Positions 41,301 to 52,400 of a DNA stretch of 64,000 nucleotides are shown here, in pieces (the stretch's first letter is position 1; each line of letters begins with the position of its first letter). The notes below the pieces were generated by a model that saw nothing but the letters and a program-made list of their open reading frames with translations, did not search any database and was not told where the DNA came from. A program made the position numbers and the translations under genes. Source of the DNA: Trichuris trichiura (lineage: Eukaryota > Nematoda > Enoplea > Trichinellida > Trichuridae); NCBI GenBank assembly GCA_037903355.1, contig JBAJFE010000038.1:2294001-2358000 (forward strand), in the 5' to 3' direction.

Positions 41301-44217
41301 TCTGTTGCACAGCATCTATTGGAGGTCCATTAAATGGCGGGGCGCATAGAAATAACGTCATTGTAAAATCATGGATAAGCTTTTTAGGGACTTATGCTTG
41401 TTGAAAAAAGTGTCGATTTTAGTCTGGTGCTTCTTCTTACTACAAACATAGGCGGTAAGGCCACCTCCCGCACGGGTACAGCAAAGCGAATGAATAGAAT
41501 TGAGCTCGACCCGAACGAGTACAAGTAGGCACGATTGAAAATGTGGTTTCTTCGTACGGGACCGTATGTTTTCATAATGCAAAAGCTTTATTACGGAATA
41601 ATTCCCGTTTAATTTGTGTTAACTCCGGAGCTTTCGGGTCGACCGAGACCCGTCTTCGGCGGTTGTGAATTATGGATATTTTATCCATAATTCACAACCG
41701 CTGAAGACAGGTCTCGGTACCCCGTCACGGCTAAAGAGGTCAACTGCCCATTTACGGAGGTGGTCAGCGTATAGAGACTGTCCTTGCGCATATTCATGTG
41801 CGGACCAGCCAACTTGTCAAAATTCGGTGAACTTAGGGAGGTGGTCAGCTTTGGAGGTTCCACTGTACGAGGTCGCATTCACTCAGTCCCAGCGCTGTAA
41901 AACTTAACCTGACTGACGGACCACATGCTCGGACAGACATGATTACCATAAATGCGTACAAATGAGATGTGATGGTGGTTCATAGCCTTTTTTGGATTTT
42001 AGTTTTTTCAGAGAATATCTCAAACTGCGGCGAAATATAGTTCGCGGCGAAATACCAAAACAGAATGATTAGAAGCCTTTGTTTTTATTTTACTATGCGA
42101 AACGACCCTAACCCGACTTCAAAGACGGAAAATAGTGTTGTTAGATAAATAAAAATGAGAAAAATTGATGATGAAAAAATTACTGTAGCAACAGGATATT
42201 CGAGCAGCGATTTGCAAGAACTATTTATACTTCAATTAATTAATTTTCCATCCTACTTCTATGCTGCGGCATTTCATGCTTACCCATGTTCATCGTTCTA
42301 CAAAAACAGGCTTACAAGCAGGCTATCTCAAGGTTTACAGGAATTTTGACGAAAAATTTCTTTTGCACGGCTAGCAAAGACGAAATACAACATGTTGCTC
42401 ACTTCCTCATTTGCTCCAACCTGGCTTGTAGTTTCTTGTGCGCTGGTACAATGCGCCAAACCATTTTCAACTGTTCCTCCCGCTTTTTCTTCATTAGATC
42501 TCTCAGCAAGCATTGCAGTTTGTCGTACTCGTCATCCCAGCAAGTGAACACTTCAAATGCTTGGGCCATCACCTTCGCAGAATCGATTAAAAGTCTTCCA
42601 ACGGGCAAAAAAATATTCACCTTATCAAATTCATCAAAGCTTATTTGCAACAAGCGACGCATTCCCAGCACCTTGAGCATCTGCAACTGCAAGTCGCGCG
42701 ATATAGCTTCGATCAATCGTAGGCATCGAGCTATTGGATATCTTGTGTTGCGGATTTTGCGAAGATGTCCAAAAATGGTAGCTACGGCAGCTCTGATTCG
42801 GTCCATTTCGACCGCGCTCAATAAATCATTAATGGGAAAGTCTTTCATTAACAAGTTGTAGTCGTTGACCATATCGATAGCATGCTTCAAACCTGCAATG
42901 GCGACAATACGAGTGGCTAAGCAGTTACACGCCTTCGGAAGCTTACCAGTATCTGCATCAAAGCTGACAGTGGCATGGAAGCGTTTCCCATGCTTAAGCA
43001 CTTCGAGTGTAGAAGTGACTTCCGGAGATTCACGCTTTTCCACCAAGTTAAGCAGCGCACGTTCCAAGTTACGCCAAAATGTAATTTCTTGCAAAGAAGA
43101 ACCGGAACTTGGATCTCGGTCCAGCTTAGTAACCTATCCTTGCAAGAATTAATAGGAAACTTTAAACACACCTAATATCGAACCTTCTGCATTTCGCGAA
43201 CCCATCTTGTCACTCCGTTTTGCAGTTGATTTAGAAATGTTGAATCATCAACCCTATCTCCAAAATCCGTCACTTTCGCCCTGCGTCCTTCTTCATTCGC
43301 TTTTTTCACTACCGCCTGTACAACAGGATGTACTGGAAGTGTTATCTCGGGTATTTCAATGTCTTGTTGAAGATGCAAAAGACCCATCTCCAGTTCTATC
43401 AGCTTTTTTTCCACCGAAGGTGCAACCTTCTCATTATCACGATAACTGTAAGGACCAAACTTCATCCAAAATTCGCAAACGAAAAAATACAAGCACCTGT
43501 CATTCCGACCGGATCTCTTAACGTAGGATTTAAAATATGGAGAAACAGCGGTAGCAATGTAGGCGTGCAACGTTTCGTAAGGCGAATCATCCGTGAGACT
43601 GAACAAACGAATCTGCTGGATTAGAGGTTTATCTGCTTCAATTACTGTTCCACATTTGATAAGCACCAAGCTAAAAAAAAAAATACTGTATTACATACGC
43701 ACTGCAAAGAAGTGGTACTACCTGCTAGTTTTCGAATTTGAGAAGTGAACTTCAGAGGAAACGTTGTAGGTCACATTCTCAAGAGCCTCCGTGCAAGTGT
43801 TTTCTCCTGACTCACCCAGTTCACTTTCTGGAAAAAACTACTGAAACGTAAAGCGACTCTAGTCTGTTTCGTCACCCCTTTCGCTGCAGCGTTCAATCAT
43901 AAGGACCACCGTCTGGGCATCGGCCACGAAGCGCCGAAAAGTTTCCAAACTCTCGCTTTTGGAAAAACATTCATCGAGTGCAGAGGCGTTTCTCTCTCCA
44001 ACAAATCCGCCTGTACTAACATTTACGCAAAAGCGCACTAAGTGAAGGAACGTAAGTCTCTACACAACAAACCTGAGGCATCCTCAAGCAGAAGAAGGAC
44101 CATGCGTTTGATAAAGGATATAAGAACGTCCGCTTCGGCTAGTTCCACTTGGGCGATGTCCACTGACACCCCACTGACGTCGGTAACGGAATCCGACGAT
44201 ACATCAGCCGCCGCCAT
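20374..44217 (-). CDS. dhc-1: Cytoplasmic dynein 1 heavy chain, 4,666 aa
   Basis: Minus-end microtubule motor: N-terminal tail, AAA1-AAA6 ring, stalk and C-terminal domain. Walker A of AAA1 (GPAGTGKTE), AAA2 (GSSGSGKT) and AAA3 (GPPGSGKT) are intact; AAA4 reads [10 protein letters not shown]. The end ERGVAVVC is typical of dynein 1. Exons: 44217-44073, 44010-43876, 43827-43722, 43670-43497, 43445-43184, 43133-42947, 42892-42621, 42572-42403, 40733-40580, 40533-40442, 40392-40176, 40126-40040, 39980-39486, 39433-39170, 39122-38979, 38914-38768, 37098-36964, 36913-36506, 36473-36312, 36263-36165, 36104-35724, 35323-35210, 35156-34914, 34856-32578, 32524-32368, 32141-31680, 31630-31463, 30610-30048, 29991-29826, 29599-29436, 29380-29194, 28711-28616, 28564-28469, 28407-28336, 28284-27514, 27454-27301, then 27207-27009 or 26846-26648, 25864-25747, 25693-25478, 25422-25284, 25228-24321, 24268-24134, 24085-23991, 23932-23515, 22632-22521, 22468-22284, 22237-21953, 21901-21800, 21745-21368, 21315-21123, 21078-20936, 20879-20711, 20651-20374. 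All phases agree; length is close to the family norm. ATG 44217 is chosen; an in-frame Met lies at 44262. Confidence 0.95.
22850..23030 (+). repeat. Dispersed repeat in a dynein intron
   Basis: A degenerate CGTTGACGACGGGAC start is followed by CATCCGTCTGTTGGCAGGG and TTGATTTCAGAAACC, the same order as at 1430-1690 and 45090-45330. It lies in the 882-nt intron 23514-22633. Confidence 0.5.
26648..26846 (-). CDS. dhc-1: Dynein exon 37, version A (alternative microtubule-binding domain)
   Basis: 199-nt exon with the same entry and exit phases as version B, an AATAG acceptor and a GTAAGT donor. It encodes [17 protein letters not shown] and [14 protein letters not shown], then [15 protein letters not shown]. 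By hand alignment 33 of 67 residues equal version B, with no gap and no stop. The conserved PP, VKLALE, DW and DDF positions are kept, which argues for a working exon rather than a decayed duplicate. Confidence 0.88.
27009..27207 (-). CDS. dhc-1: Dynein exon 37, version B (microtubule-binding domain)
   Basis: 199-nt exon encoding the top of stalk helix CC1 and the first helices of the microtubule-binding domain. It contains [17 protein letters not shown] and [14 protein letters not shown], close to the conserved animal dynein 1 sequence. It enters at phase 1 (completing GCT after 27301) and leaves at phase 2 (AC, completed by A at 25864). The acceptor TTGTAG and donor GTAAGT are strong. It is one of two mutually exclusive copies. 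Confidence 0.9.
31035..31074 (+). ncRNA. Hammerhead-like ribozyme motif (antisense to dynein, intronic)
   Basis: ACCG (31035-31038), intact core CTGAGGA (31039-31045), stem II GGGTC/GGCCC, GAAA (31063-31066), GCTA, then TGG pairing with CCG. It is followed to about 31160 by the terminal-repeat sequence TCCGTAAGAAGAAACAAT and GTCCCGTACCAAA. It sits in dynein intron 31462-30611. Confidence 0.55.
31310..31349 (+). ncRNA. Hammerhead-like ribozyme motif (antisense to dynein, intronic)
   Basis: Intact core CTGACGA (31313-31319), stem II GGGAC/GTCCT, GAAA (31339-31342), GCAC. Stem I is weak (ACG against CGC). It lies in the same dynein intron as 31035-31074. Confidence 0.45.
35508..35567. repeat. 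Perfect 19-bp hairpin in dynein intron
   Basis: Arms 35508-35526 and 35549-35567 (CCTATCCCTCAATGCCATT and its exact complement) around a 22-nt loop. It lies in intron 35723-35324. It could be a young foldback insertion or a precursor of a small RNA; nothing here decides. Confidence 0.8.
37353..37392 (-). ncRNA. Hammerhead-like motif, degenerate
   Basis: On the minus strand CCGAAGA (core U4 changed to C) is followed by a CAAGGC-containing loop and GGGGCT, then GAAAGCTC. Stem I does not pair well. It lies in dynein intron 38767-37099. Confidence 0.25.
37610..37760 (+). repeat. Head-to-head terminal-repeat junction, palindromic
   Basis: GGTATTAGAATTAATG, a 4-nt spacer and the exact complement form a palindrome (about 37618-37653) that runs into a hammerhead-like motif at 37652-37693 (ACCG, core CTAAAGA, GAAAGCTA, CGG). 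It looks like two Penelope-type terminal repeats joined head to head. It lies in dynein intron 38767-37099. Confidence 0.6.
41157..41865 (-). mobile_element. Tigger/pogo-like non-autonomous transposon, 709 bp
   Basis: Ends CAGTTGAACTTCAGG and GGTTCCACTG with TA at 41155-41156 and 41866-41867. It shares with 4141-4879 the subterminal blocks and an AATAGATGCTGT segment, in the opposite orientation. It lies in dynein intron 42402-40734 and carries a nested insert at about 41600-41710. Confidence 0.78.
41600..41715. repeat. Palindromic Penelope-type fragment nested in the Tigger-like element
   Basis: The minus-strand motif at 41625-41663 reads ACCG, CCGAAGA (core U4 changed to C), stem II GGGTC/GACCC, GAAAGCTC, CGG. 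Next to it GGTTGTGAATTATGGAT and its complement form a palindrome (about 41661-41700). Then comes a second, truncated plus-strand start, ACCGCTGAAGAC. The arrangement is again head to head. Confidence 0.6.
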
Positions 44218-45032
44218 GAAGCTTTCAAAGATGCAACTGTGTGCTAGCAATAAAATGAGCAATACTACAGAATGCGAGTAACCGGTACGCGAATGCTGAA
44301 TGAGTCATTGAAAAGTCGAGATGCCTTTCACTCTGCCACATCTAATAGGAAACTAAAAGTATTGATTTGCGCAGAATAAAAACTTGCCAGGTGAACATAC
44401 ACTGATCTAGTGTCACACGAAAAGCCATAAGATGTTTAAAGAACAACATGAAGCTCTAAAGGGTAACTACTAGATGACATAAACTGACAACGTTTCCTAT
44501 TGCGTTTAAATAGCAATTGCATCATTTGCAAAAAACTTTATGAGGCACACATGCATTTAATAGAAAACAAGAAAAGACAAAGGCATAACAACCCACGAAA
44601 AACTGGTCTGACGAATATATACTGTTTAACACCTTCGGAATGCAAGGCACTCAACAGTACATTTGACACGCAGGGACACTGCAACTAAGTGTACAACGTA
44701 CAATTATTTTATCTGCTTTTGTCGTTGTTCCAAACAAACATATGGCAGCAACTGAATCTTTATAAACCTGGTTTTTTTTAGTTCTCTGCTCCTACTTTCA
44801 TATGTCATACTCGGGGCGTTGATTTGGACAGAATTTAATGCGTTTCAATTCTTTAGGGACACATCCAGCTCCGGCAATTACAGTTTTATCCTCTCTTAGA
44901 CTTTTTGTCACTTTGCTGAAGAATAACTAATAATTATATTAACTGCGCGTCCACTGCAAAACAAAAAAATTAGCCTACTTAACTTCCCTAATTAGTATAG
45001 AAAATTCAATAAGCTTTCAATATTTTCATGAT

Positions 45033-45270
45033 GGTAAGTTCTTTAATAGGGCTTTGTCTAGCCCGCTGATAATGTCTGAAATCAAACCGAAGCAAATAGC
45101 ATTACCATCATCGCTGATGACGGGATCAGATTGGTCCCGAATGCTCCGAAATTGGTAAGTGTTTGTTCTGAATTTTTCCTTAATAATTGCTCTTCCGTTC
45201 GTTGGTAGGGCTTCGGTTTGATTTCAGACATTATCAACGTGCTAGACGAAGCCGTATTAAAGAACTTACC
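45033..45270. repeat. Foldback element with hammerhead-like motif in its loop
   Basis: The arms read GGTAAGTTCTTTAATAGGG at one end and TATTAAAGAACTTACC at the other, with further inverted blocks (GATAATGTCTGAAATCAAACC). The loop contains the motif at 45111-45149. Confidence 0.75.
45111..45149 (+). ncRNA. Hammerhead-like ribozyme motif
   Basis: TCG (45111-45113), intact core CTGATGA (45114-45120), stem II GGGATC/GGTCCC, GAAT in place of GAAA, GCTC, then CGA (45147-45149). The stem I pair TCG/CGA is a further paired variant. The GAAT change would weaken activity. Confidence 0.45.
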
Positions 45271-46011
45271 ATAATAAAAATCCACCGACCCGTTAAGAAG
45301 CACCCAGTATTCAAGATCAGGCTTTCTATATGGAATAAGCCTTTAAAAGGAACACTGTAAAAATTTAACTCTAGCCCGCAGTCTTGTTAGCACAAATCTA
45401 ATCTGTACGGTAGTAGCGACTAATTTATCCATTAGCAGTCTCCAACACGCTGGATACAGGATATTCAAGCGCTTTGCAGCATCCTACGTAAGTTCCTGTT
45501 GTAGCCTTACCACCTAGTTACTGCGCGTTGAACTGTATGCGGTACGCGTATGCGCGTTTCTCTAACGTCATTTTTCTATGTTGAAGTTTCACCTGCTTAT
45601 TCAATTTTGAGTTTGTTTCTCACACTGCTCCGCAGCTTCGTGACTTCAGTTGTTAGCTATGTGTCATTACTGGTAATGTTTGCAATTTTTGAAGTGTTAA
45701 ATTTCTACGATTACCAATTCGTGTTTAGTCGCCTATTTACATTTTGCACTGCTATGGTTTACATACCAAGAAATGTGTTTTCTAATTTTTGTGCAGCAGA
45801 GCACTAGGAATCAAGTACCTAATAGAGTTAGGTTTATCACTTGCATAGTTTGCCAATGTTAACAAAATACTTTTTCCATGCTTTAACTCTACAGATGATT
45901 ATTCGGACTTGATGTTTTGAGATTTAGCATGTTAAGCATTTCTTGAACACGGACTGCTCCGTATCGCGATTGTGTTTCACGTTTCTGAAGATCGTCTAGG
46001 GCTTCTCCTGT

Positions 46012-46276
46012 TTTTGTGTTGGTATCTGTAACTAAACGAAACAATTGCTCTACCAACGGATGGATAAGCGATTATTGGAAGAAATTCAGAACCAATGCAC
46101 TCAGCTTATTTTAGAGCTTTCGGAAAGCTCTATTTCCGTCGCCAGTGAGTTGGGAGAGCAACAACTGACAACGGAACCAGAGTGCTCCGAAAGCTCTTAA
46201 TTTTTTTCTGATAATTGCTCTTCTATTCGTTGATAGAGCAATTGTTTCGTCTAATTACAGATACCAACACCAAAAA
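46012..46276. repeat. Foldback element
   Basis: The arms TTTTTGTGTTGGTATCTGTA and TACAGATACCAACACCAAAAA extend inward through a CGAAACAATTGCTCTA block and its complement. The loop has decayed GAAAGCTC pieces, suggesting the same origin as 45033-45270. Confidence 0.7.
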
Positions 46277-48703
46277 TGGGAGAAGCCTTAGAGAAGATGT
46301 TCAGAAACAAGCTATTCACGGTACCAGTACGGTGAACTATAAAAACATGTTTTTTCAATCGCATCTGTTTGTAGAACTTGACCAACGGATACCATTTCAT
46401 AGATTCCATATCCATTATTTCACGGTTGCATTGAAAAATGAGCTCTTCAGTTGTGTTCATTATGCATTGTTCATTAACTGCCAATTTACCTGGTATGTCA
46501 CCTTTCAGTAAGTTTAGCTGAGATGGTTGATATTACGTCATACTAAAATTCTTACTTTGAAACTTTGCTGCCGAGAGTGTAAGTCACTATTGTTTTTAAA
46601 GCAGTCAAACCTTTATAGCCAAAGAGCAACAGGAGCTTATAAGTTTTTCCTTAAGCGGTGCAATTACTGCCCCTTTAAGTTGTCTCAAACATTTCCCCAA
46701 GCAGGAACCACATGAGCTCTATTTCGCAACATTACAACTTCATTATGTCCAACTCCTAAAAGGTGATAATCGGCATTCATGGCAGAGTTGACCCCTAAAA
46801 TCTTGTGCGTTTCAGAAGAATGCATATTTTTTGCCCTTTTCAGTTTTGAATAAGAACCAGTTTGCTCCGGTGAGAGTCAGCAGCGGCCTTAGTTAGGGGA
46901 AAAACGTTCAGCCAAGGAATTAGTGTCAATATGTAAACCTATACGTCACACTTGAGGCTTTCATTTTCTTTGAGAAGTTCAATGGAGTTCAGTAATATAG
47001 TAGACGCTGTCAGATCGCTTCCTACTGCTTGATTTTATTAGCAGATTAACAGGACAGCCAAAGCATAGGTTTGGAATGAACAAAAGCGATTTGACCTTCA
47101 CGGCCGCTGGTCATCTATCGGCAGTGATTTGACTCTTGCTAAGTGCTCACACATCATCTGTCATTGTTTTCCGTATAATGCCGTTGCGAGAGCCGTTGGA
47201 TCAATAGATATTACTGCAAATAGGTTATGTGTTTGCCGTCATAGGTGCCTCGGTACCGTAACAGATCGAAGAGAGCGGGAACAGTTGCGTAGGCAGTCAA
47301 ATAACCTTTTGTCACTTGACATACCCTTTTGGTTTTCATTCGCTGGAGCGACACGTCTGGCGTCTATCGGCCACTCTACTCAGGCAATCTACCAGCGGAA
47401 GCCTATTTATCTACATTCATCGAAGCATTGCGGTACACTTGGTCGATCGGCGCAATACTCTCAACGGGAGCGCTCGTTGACATGATATCTCTCGCCAGGA
47501 TACAAACCGTCTCGGCTTGACAAATGCCTACAAAGCGATAGCAGAGGACAAGGACAAAGCATCGTTTCAGAACTACATCCGCCCGGATGTTGGGCAATCT
47601 GCTCCTGCACTTGCCATTCTGAGCCAACTGGTTCTAGGTGTAAGACAGCGAGGTGGAGCCAGTCGTTGCGAACATTTCGGTTGACAAATGGCCAGCAGTA
47701 AAATGACACTTTCCGTTGTGCTAACGGCCTTAATTTCTAGTACGGTCTCCGTGCAAGGAACAAAGACAGGTCGAGGTTGGTAAATTGGCCAGACTCGTAA
47801 CGGCTTCGTCTGGCTGATAAGCTGCGAACATTTGCTGGCAACGAGACTCATCTCAGTTGGGTCTCTGCTTCTTAATTGAATCTTTTCACAGGCAGATATA
47901 GTATCCACTTTCCCCGAATAGAGTGAGGTGATTCTTCAGTGGTGATGTCGCCTAATATGGCGACCTACGATTTCCCCTAATAGCTGGTTCCTTCACGCCT
48001 TTAGTGGCTTGCAGCTTCGATTTTGTAACTAACAACTGACACAGTCTTCGCGCTAAGAAAGCTGATCTTATAGACTGATTAGTCCTTTGATCATAGATTA
48101 TTCAATCGGTATGCTACCACCATTGCCTTACGTGAGCGAACTTACCTGAGCTCGTAGGGACGACTGCTGACTTCATCCTTAGCAGCGTTGTTTCTCCTGC
48201 TCACATAGAGATGCATTGCCATACTTTTCATTGGCACCAAACATCATGAAATAAATGTTCATTAAGCTCAAGGAAGCGATTCTGGAATTGTTCCTGGCAT
48301 AGCGGGGTACATGGTCCATTTCTTCGGTGATGCGTAAAGTCGGGCTACCTTACTAAGCTCGTTTTCAGGTCCGCTTCGGTCAGCCAGCTACGGCTAATCC
48401 GCTTTGCCCTGAACTTCCGCTTCGAGAAGTCAGTGGACTGCATAAGTGTGTAGTTCCACTTTTCTTGATCCACTTTTGACCCTCAGGCTTAGCGGCTGAT
48501 CGTTCTAAGCGATTATCGCGCCGCCTGCTATGGCGACCTTTGCAAGCCCTCCTTGTCGGACACGTTTCAAAAGCGAAATGCTGTTCATTCACAAAAAGAA
48601 AGTTGAATCGAATCAGTCAACTAAGAATACTGTCCAAAATGGAACGCAAAATTAACTATTGCACAAAACGACCTGTGTATGGATGGCTTAGCGAAGGAGA
48701 CTG

Positions 48704-49453
48704 TCATGAATACGCGGAGCAGGGATGGTAGCAATTTGGATCAATGGGCTGGTTCACTTGATAACCCACGACTGGGGCGCTGACGTTATTCTGCCAGGCA
48801 GTTGTATAGTACCCAGTGGCGGCGTATGCACTGTTGGGCTGATAATAGCAATGTTGCTCCTCTGTGCTAATGCTCGTGAGTGGCGGCACTACGGATGGGA
48901 GCTGCTCAGCTGGCTGAGCTGACGTCACGTAATCTACCGCCATTGGAGTGCTTGTCTGTGTAGGCATACCACTGCTGCAGAGAAAGCTGCCCGGCGACGA
49001 TGAGCTCTCTCCTTCCTCCTCAGGAGAGTTAAGGATTTTGGTTAAGGCCAATATGTAATTGTGAGCCATACGCAGTGTTTCAATTTTAGTGAGCTTATTG
49101 TCGTCAGGCAAGACGGGCAGCACTTCTCGAAGACGATCCAAGGCATCGTTCAGGCTGTGCATACGTGATCGCTCCCTGTTGTTAGCCTTCGTTCGCCGCA
49201 TCCTTTTTTGCTTAGCCATGGTATCTGGACTTCTCGCCTTCGTTCTGGAGCGATACTTCCTCCTTGGCCTTCCTGCGTTTCGGCTTTGGTTTTGCTGACT
49301 TTCAGCACAGCTTGTAGCTTTTCTCTTCGTTACACTAGCTTTAACTGTTTCTATCTGAATAGGGATCGGCACATTCACAATAACGCATTTGAGATTCGCG
49401 ATTGTTACCTGTTTGAAGCTCTCCATACGGGAATGACTTGAAGCCATGGTCAT
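48704..49453 (-). CDS. ngn-1: Neurogenin-type bHLH transcription factor, 249 aa
   Basis: Proneural basic helix-loop-helix factor, expected to bind E-box DNA as a heterodimer with an E-protein in the nucleus. It is a single exon. A Lys/Arg-rich stretch with [12 protein letters not shown] precedes the bHLH (residues about 85-140). The basic part reads [17 protein letters not shown], helix 1 [10 protein letters not shown], loop [11 protein letters not shown], helix 2 [15 protein letters not shown]. The ANNRER and KLTKIETLR signatures separate neurogenin/NeuroD types from other bHLH proteins, and the residues fit neurogenin best. The C-terminal half is Ser/Thr/Pro/Tyr-rich and without a known domain. 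The open frame extends a few codons upstream without an ATG; Met at 49453 is the first, with Met-3 three bases after it. The intronless structure is common for this family. Confidence 0.9.
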   Translation of the reverse strand: MTMASSHSRMESFKQVTIANLKCVIVNVPIPIQIETVKASVTKRKATSCAESQQNQSRNAGRPRRKYRSRTKARSPDTMAKQKRMRRTKANNRERSRMHSLNDALDRLREVLPVLPDDNKLTKIETLRMAHNYILALTKILNSPEEEGESSSSPGSFLCSSGMPTQTSTPMAVDYVTSAQPAEQLPSVVPPLTSISTEEQHCYYQPNSAYAATGYYTTAWQNNVSAPVVGYQVNQPIDPNCYHPCSAYS

Positions 49454-52400
49454 AGCGACAGAACCGCTGGACACGAAAAATAGCTATGTCAGTCTGCTGG
49501 TTCACCACCGCTGTTGGCCATTTTTACAACGATGGATAGGGGAGGAGCACCGGCGTTGACCAATAGGCATCAAGGAGTTGCAGCCACTGTGACCGGTGGC
49601 AAATTACCTTCCGGCCGTTAATTAGTGGCGCTCAGCCGTGTCGACGTTGATTGTTTCGTTAGATAATAGAACCGCAGCGGAGGAAACGAAACTTTACGTT
49701 GCCCCCGTGGCGTAATCGTTAGTGGTTATTGTGCAATCAGCCGCTTTATCTGCCCTCCCATTGTACCGTCACCTTTGCGACCACTTTGGGAGGCCACAAA
49801 AAATTGCTTGTAATCCCAATTTATCCCGTCAGCGGTGCAAAGGCCATCCGCGAGAGCGTCTTTGCTCACCCAGCTTGCATCCCAGGTGCAAGAAGTTTCT
49901 TGCCGGTCAGAGCAACCCGCTTTGTCCATCGCCTGGACATTTAAGATGCAAAATTGAAGTTCTTTCATGCACTGTCACGCCTATCACTTTTTGTACTACA
50001 AGGAAAATGATGCTTTCTGCGCCTTACGGATTTCTCAAGAGCAATCAACCCTCAAGCTGTTCATAATTAATAATTCAAGGTAGTTAGGCAAATAAGTACT
50101 TGTTCATTAGAATTACGCAAATGTGACGCCGTAGGAACTCAAGAAAATTATTTCCTGGTAGCAAGGATGTTCTGTTTGCTTAGTACACCTATGCTTTTTC
50201 CTGTCATGAGATACGCTTCATATAATATACTGTGTAGGTGTTAACTCATTCAACGCGGCGTTAAAATTGTAAATAATACCATTGCTGTGGCCTTTATAAA
50301 GAAGATCCATTCTCAAGAAGCTCGTAAGAGTATGGGAAATACTTTGAATTATCAACAAATGAAGGTTAAAAGCTTACTGGCTGTGCTTTTATGCGCCATT
50401 AGACGCTGCAATAGATGCCCGCTTGCAATGTCCATCTTCTAACAATACGCACATGCTTGGCTGCCTTCCAAAAATAACCTCGCCTTTATTGGGCTAGTAC
50501 ATACCCCGTGTACAGCTAAGGTAACATATTTCCATTGGATCTCCTCTCGGTTAAAAGATAGGAAAAGGTTGCGGCTGAGTCGCTGTCAATGGCGGTTTTA
50601 CGAGATAACTGAAAGAGGGATGATCAACATCTTTCAGGAAACATGCTCAGTTAAGGCAGCTGTGTCATTCGGAAACTTTCTGTTTTTCTTTGAGCGAGTA
50701 TGCATGTTTAAGGTTGTAAAAGTTCAAGCTTTCCTCGTCAGCTTTGTTGTTTAGTGTTGAAGCTTATTTTCTCAGCTAAAGCTTGTTCGCTACAATTTTC
50801 TTATTGCTTGAACATAGGCTACTCAGACAAGCATAAGCGTCCTGTGTGATCTCGAGGAGGTACACAGTCACACAGTCAACCTCGAGTGCGAAGCTCAAAG
50901 CGACGCTTAGGATTTTGGCCAAAATTTCCCGGTAGCTTCAATGCATAATATTCCACTTGAACAGCCAGCTGTGTTGTTCTCGTATTGCGTGAAGACCGCC
51001 TTACTACTGTGCTTCGGTCTGTTTGAACTGGTGAAGCAGACTGGATAATCTGACGGAACAACAAAGCTCAACCTTCTGTGTTGATTGATCGCAATGACCG
51101 ACCGATTTCTAGGCGCGTCTCCTTGCGGATTGTGAGAGTACGTCGAAAGGGCACATTACTCCAAATGTTCAACTGAGTGAGCATGCGGCGAAAAGTCATA
51201 ACAAATGAGTAGCGTCCATTAACGCGGATAGTTCATCGGCTTGAAGCTGTAAATCAGCAGCGAGCTATCACTTTTCTGACCTTTTTATTCCTGACACGCT
51301 CGATTGAGCAGATACCATTGCTGCCTTCGGCTGGCGATCTCTTTGGTCATTGATGTTCACCGAGGTGACGGTTCATTTAAGATAGTGGCTTCAGTGGTGG
51401 TGACTTCGCGCCCTATGAAAGACTGGCTATGCTGACCATCGCTAATGGCTGATGATTTATCTTCATAGCCGCGAGAATAACTTGCATAGCTGTTGGACCT
51501 GAGACGCCATTGATCACGTTGTGGTGACACTGGACAGCAGGATGGACGACTTGCTTCATCCAAAATGTTGCCATATGGTTCGAAAACTAGAATGCTTCAT
51601 CTTTCCCTAATATAGATTCACAAAAAGGCTTCTGACTACGGAGATGAGCTTAAAGAAGACACCCAACCCAATGACCTTTCAGTATTTTGCTCAGAGGGTT
51701 CTGACGTGCACTATGAACTGTGGGATCAATTTCCCGGCTGTACTTTTAAGTTTTCCTGATTATGACGTAGAAAATCCAAAGGAAAATTGTCCCAGCAGCA
51801 GAATCTAAACGACGAGATATTTAAAAGCCAAGATGTACGTGAAAAGCCAAAAGGGTTCTTTCGGCAGAGGCACACTTGATATTCTGTACTCCAAGAGAAG
51901 TGCTTCTCTATACAGGATTTCAAATAATAACTTTACAAAACGCGATTTACCTTACCGTTTCGTTGCAAATTTTTGAATTAAAAAATGTCTAGACTCAAGA
52001 AAGGTGTCAAATATCAAAAGGTGAGCCATTGCTAAACGTAGGCCTTTTTATTTGTTTTGCGATGAACACAGATTCCAATCTTAAATTGGCAACGACTTGG
52101 TCATGATGACGAGCAGATGTGATGACCTCGACGTTTCAGGTTCGTGACCCTGCCGGAGCTGCGGTCCATTGACTTTGCTCGATCCCTTCTGTTAAACGTA
52201 CAGCCAAGCGTTCTGTGCTGTCGGCGTCGATTGCCAAATAGCGGCGCTGAACCCATTGCAAAACCTTACGTGTCAGGTAAAGCGCTGAAAGCTGTATTTT
52301 TTTAATGAGAACTCGTCTACGAACAATTGTAGCTGTTGTCTTGAGAAAATTTTTATGACGGCTTCTGGAGTGCTTATATCATTTCTTGACTAAGAGGTTT

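Larger units (their letters stand above)
44218..48703. other. No gene recognised; two foldback elements
   Basis: This is the region upstream of dynein and downstream of neurogenin. It contains foldbacks at 45033-45270 and 46012-46276. The hydrophobic open frame at 45550-45807 (+) and the frames at 47129-48592 have no family resemblance. The stretch 47.1-48.6 kb is visibly GC-richer than its surroundings, but I could not assign a function. Confidence 0.4.

Noticed and set aside
45550..45807. Hydrophobic 85-codon plus-strand frame as a membrane protein
   Set aside because: T-rich sequence gives hydrophobic codons by composition alone; no homologue recognised and no splice partners.
49722..50066. 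114-codon plus-strand frame upstream of neurogenin
   Set aside because: Overlapping frames on both strands, no family resemblance; probably composition-driven.
51357..51563. Minus-strand frame with Ser/Arg-rich coding character
   Set aside because: Open for 69 codons, but the flanking exons could not be joined in phase and the family is unknown; evidence is too thin to call a gene.
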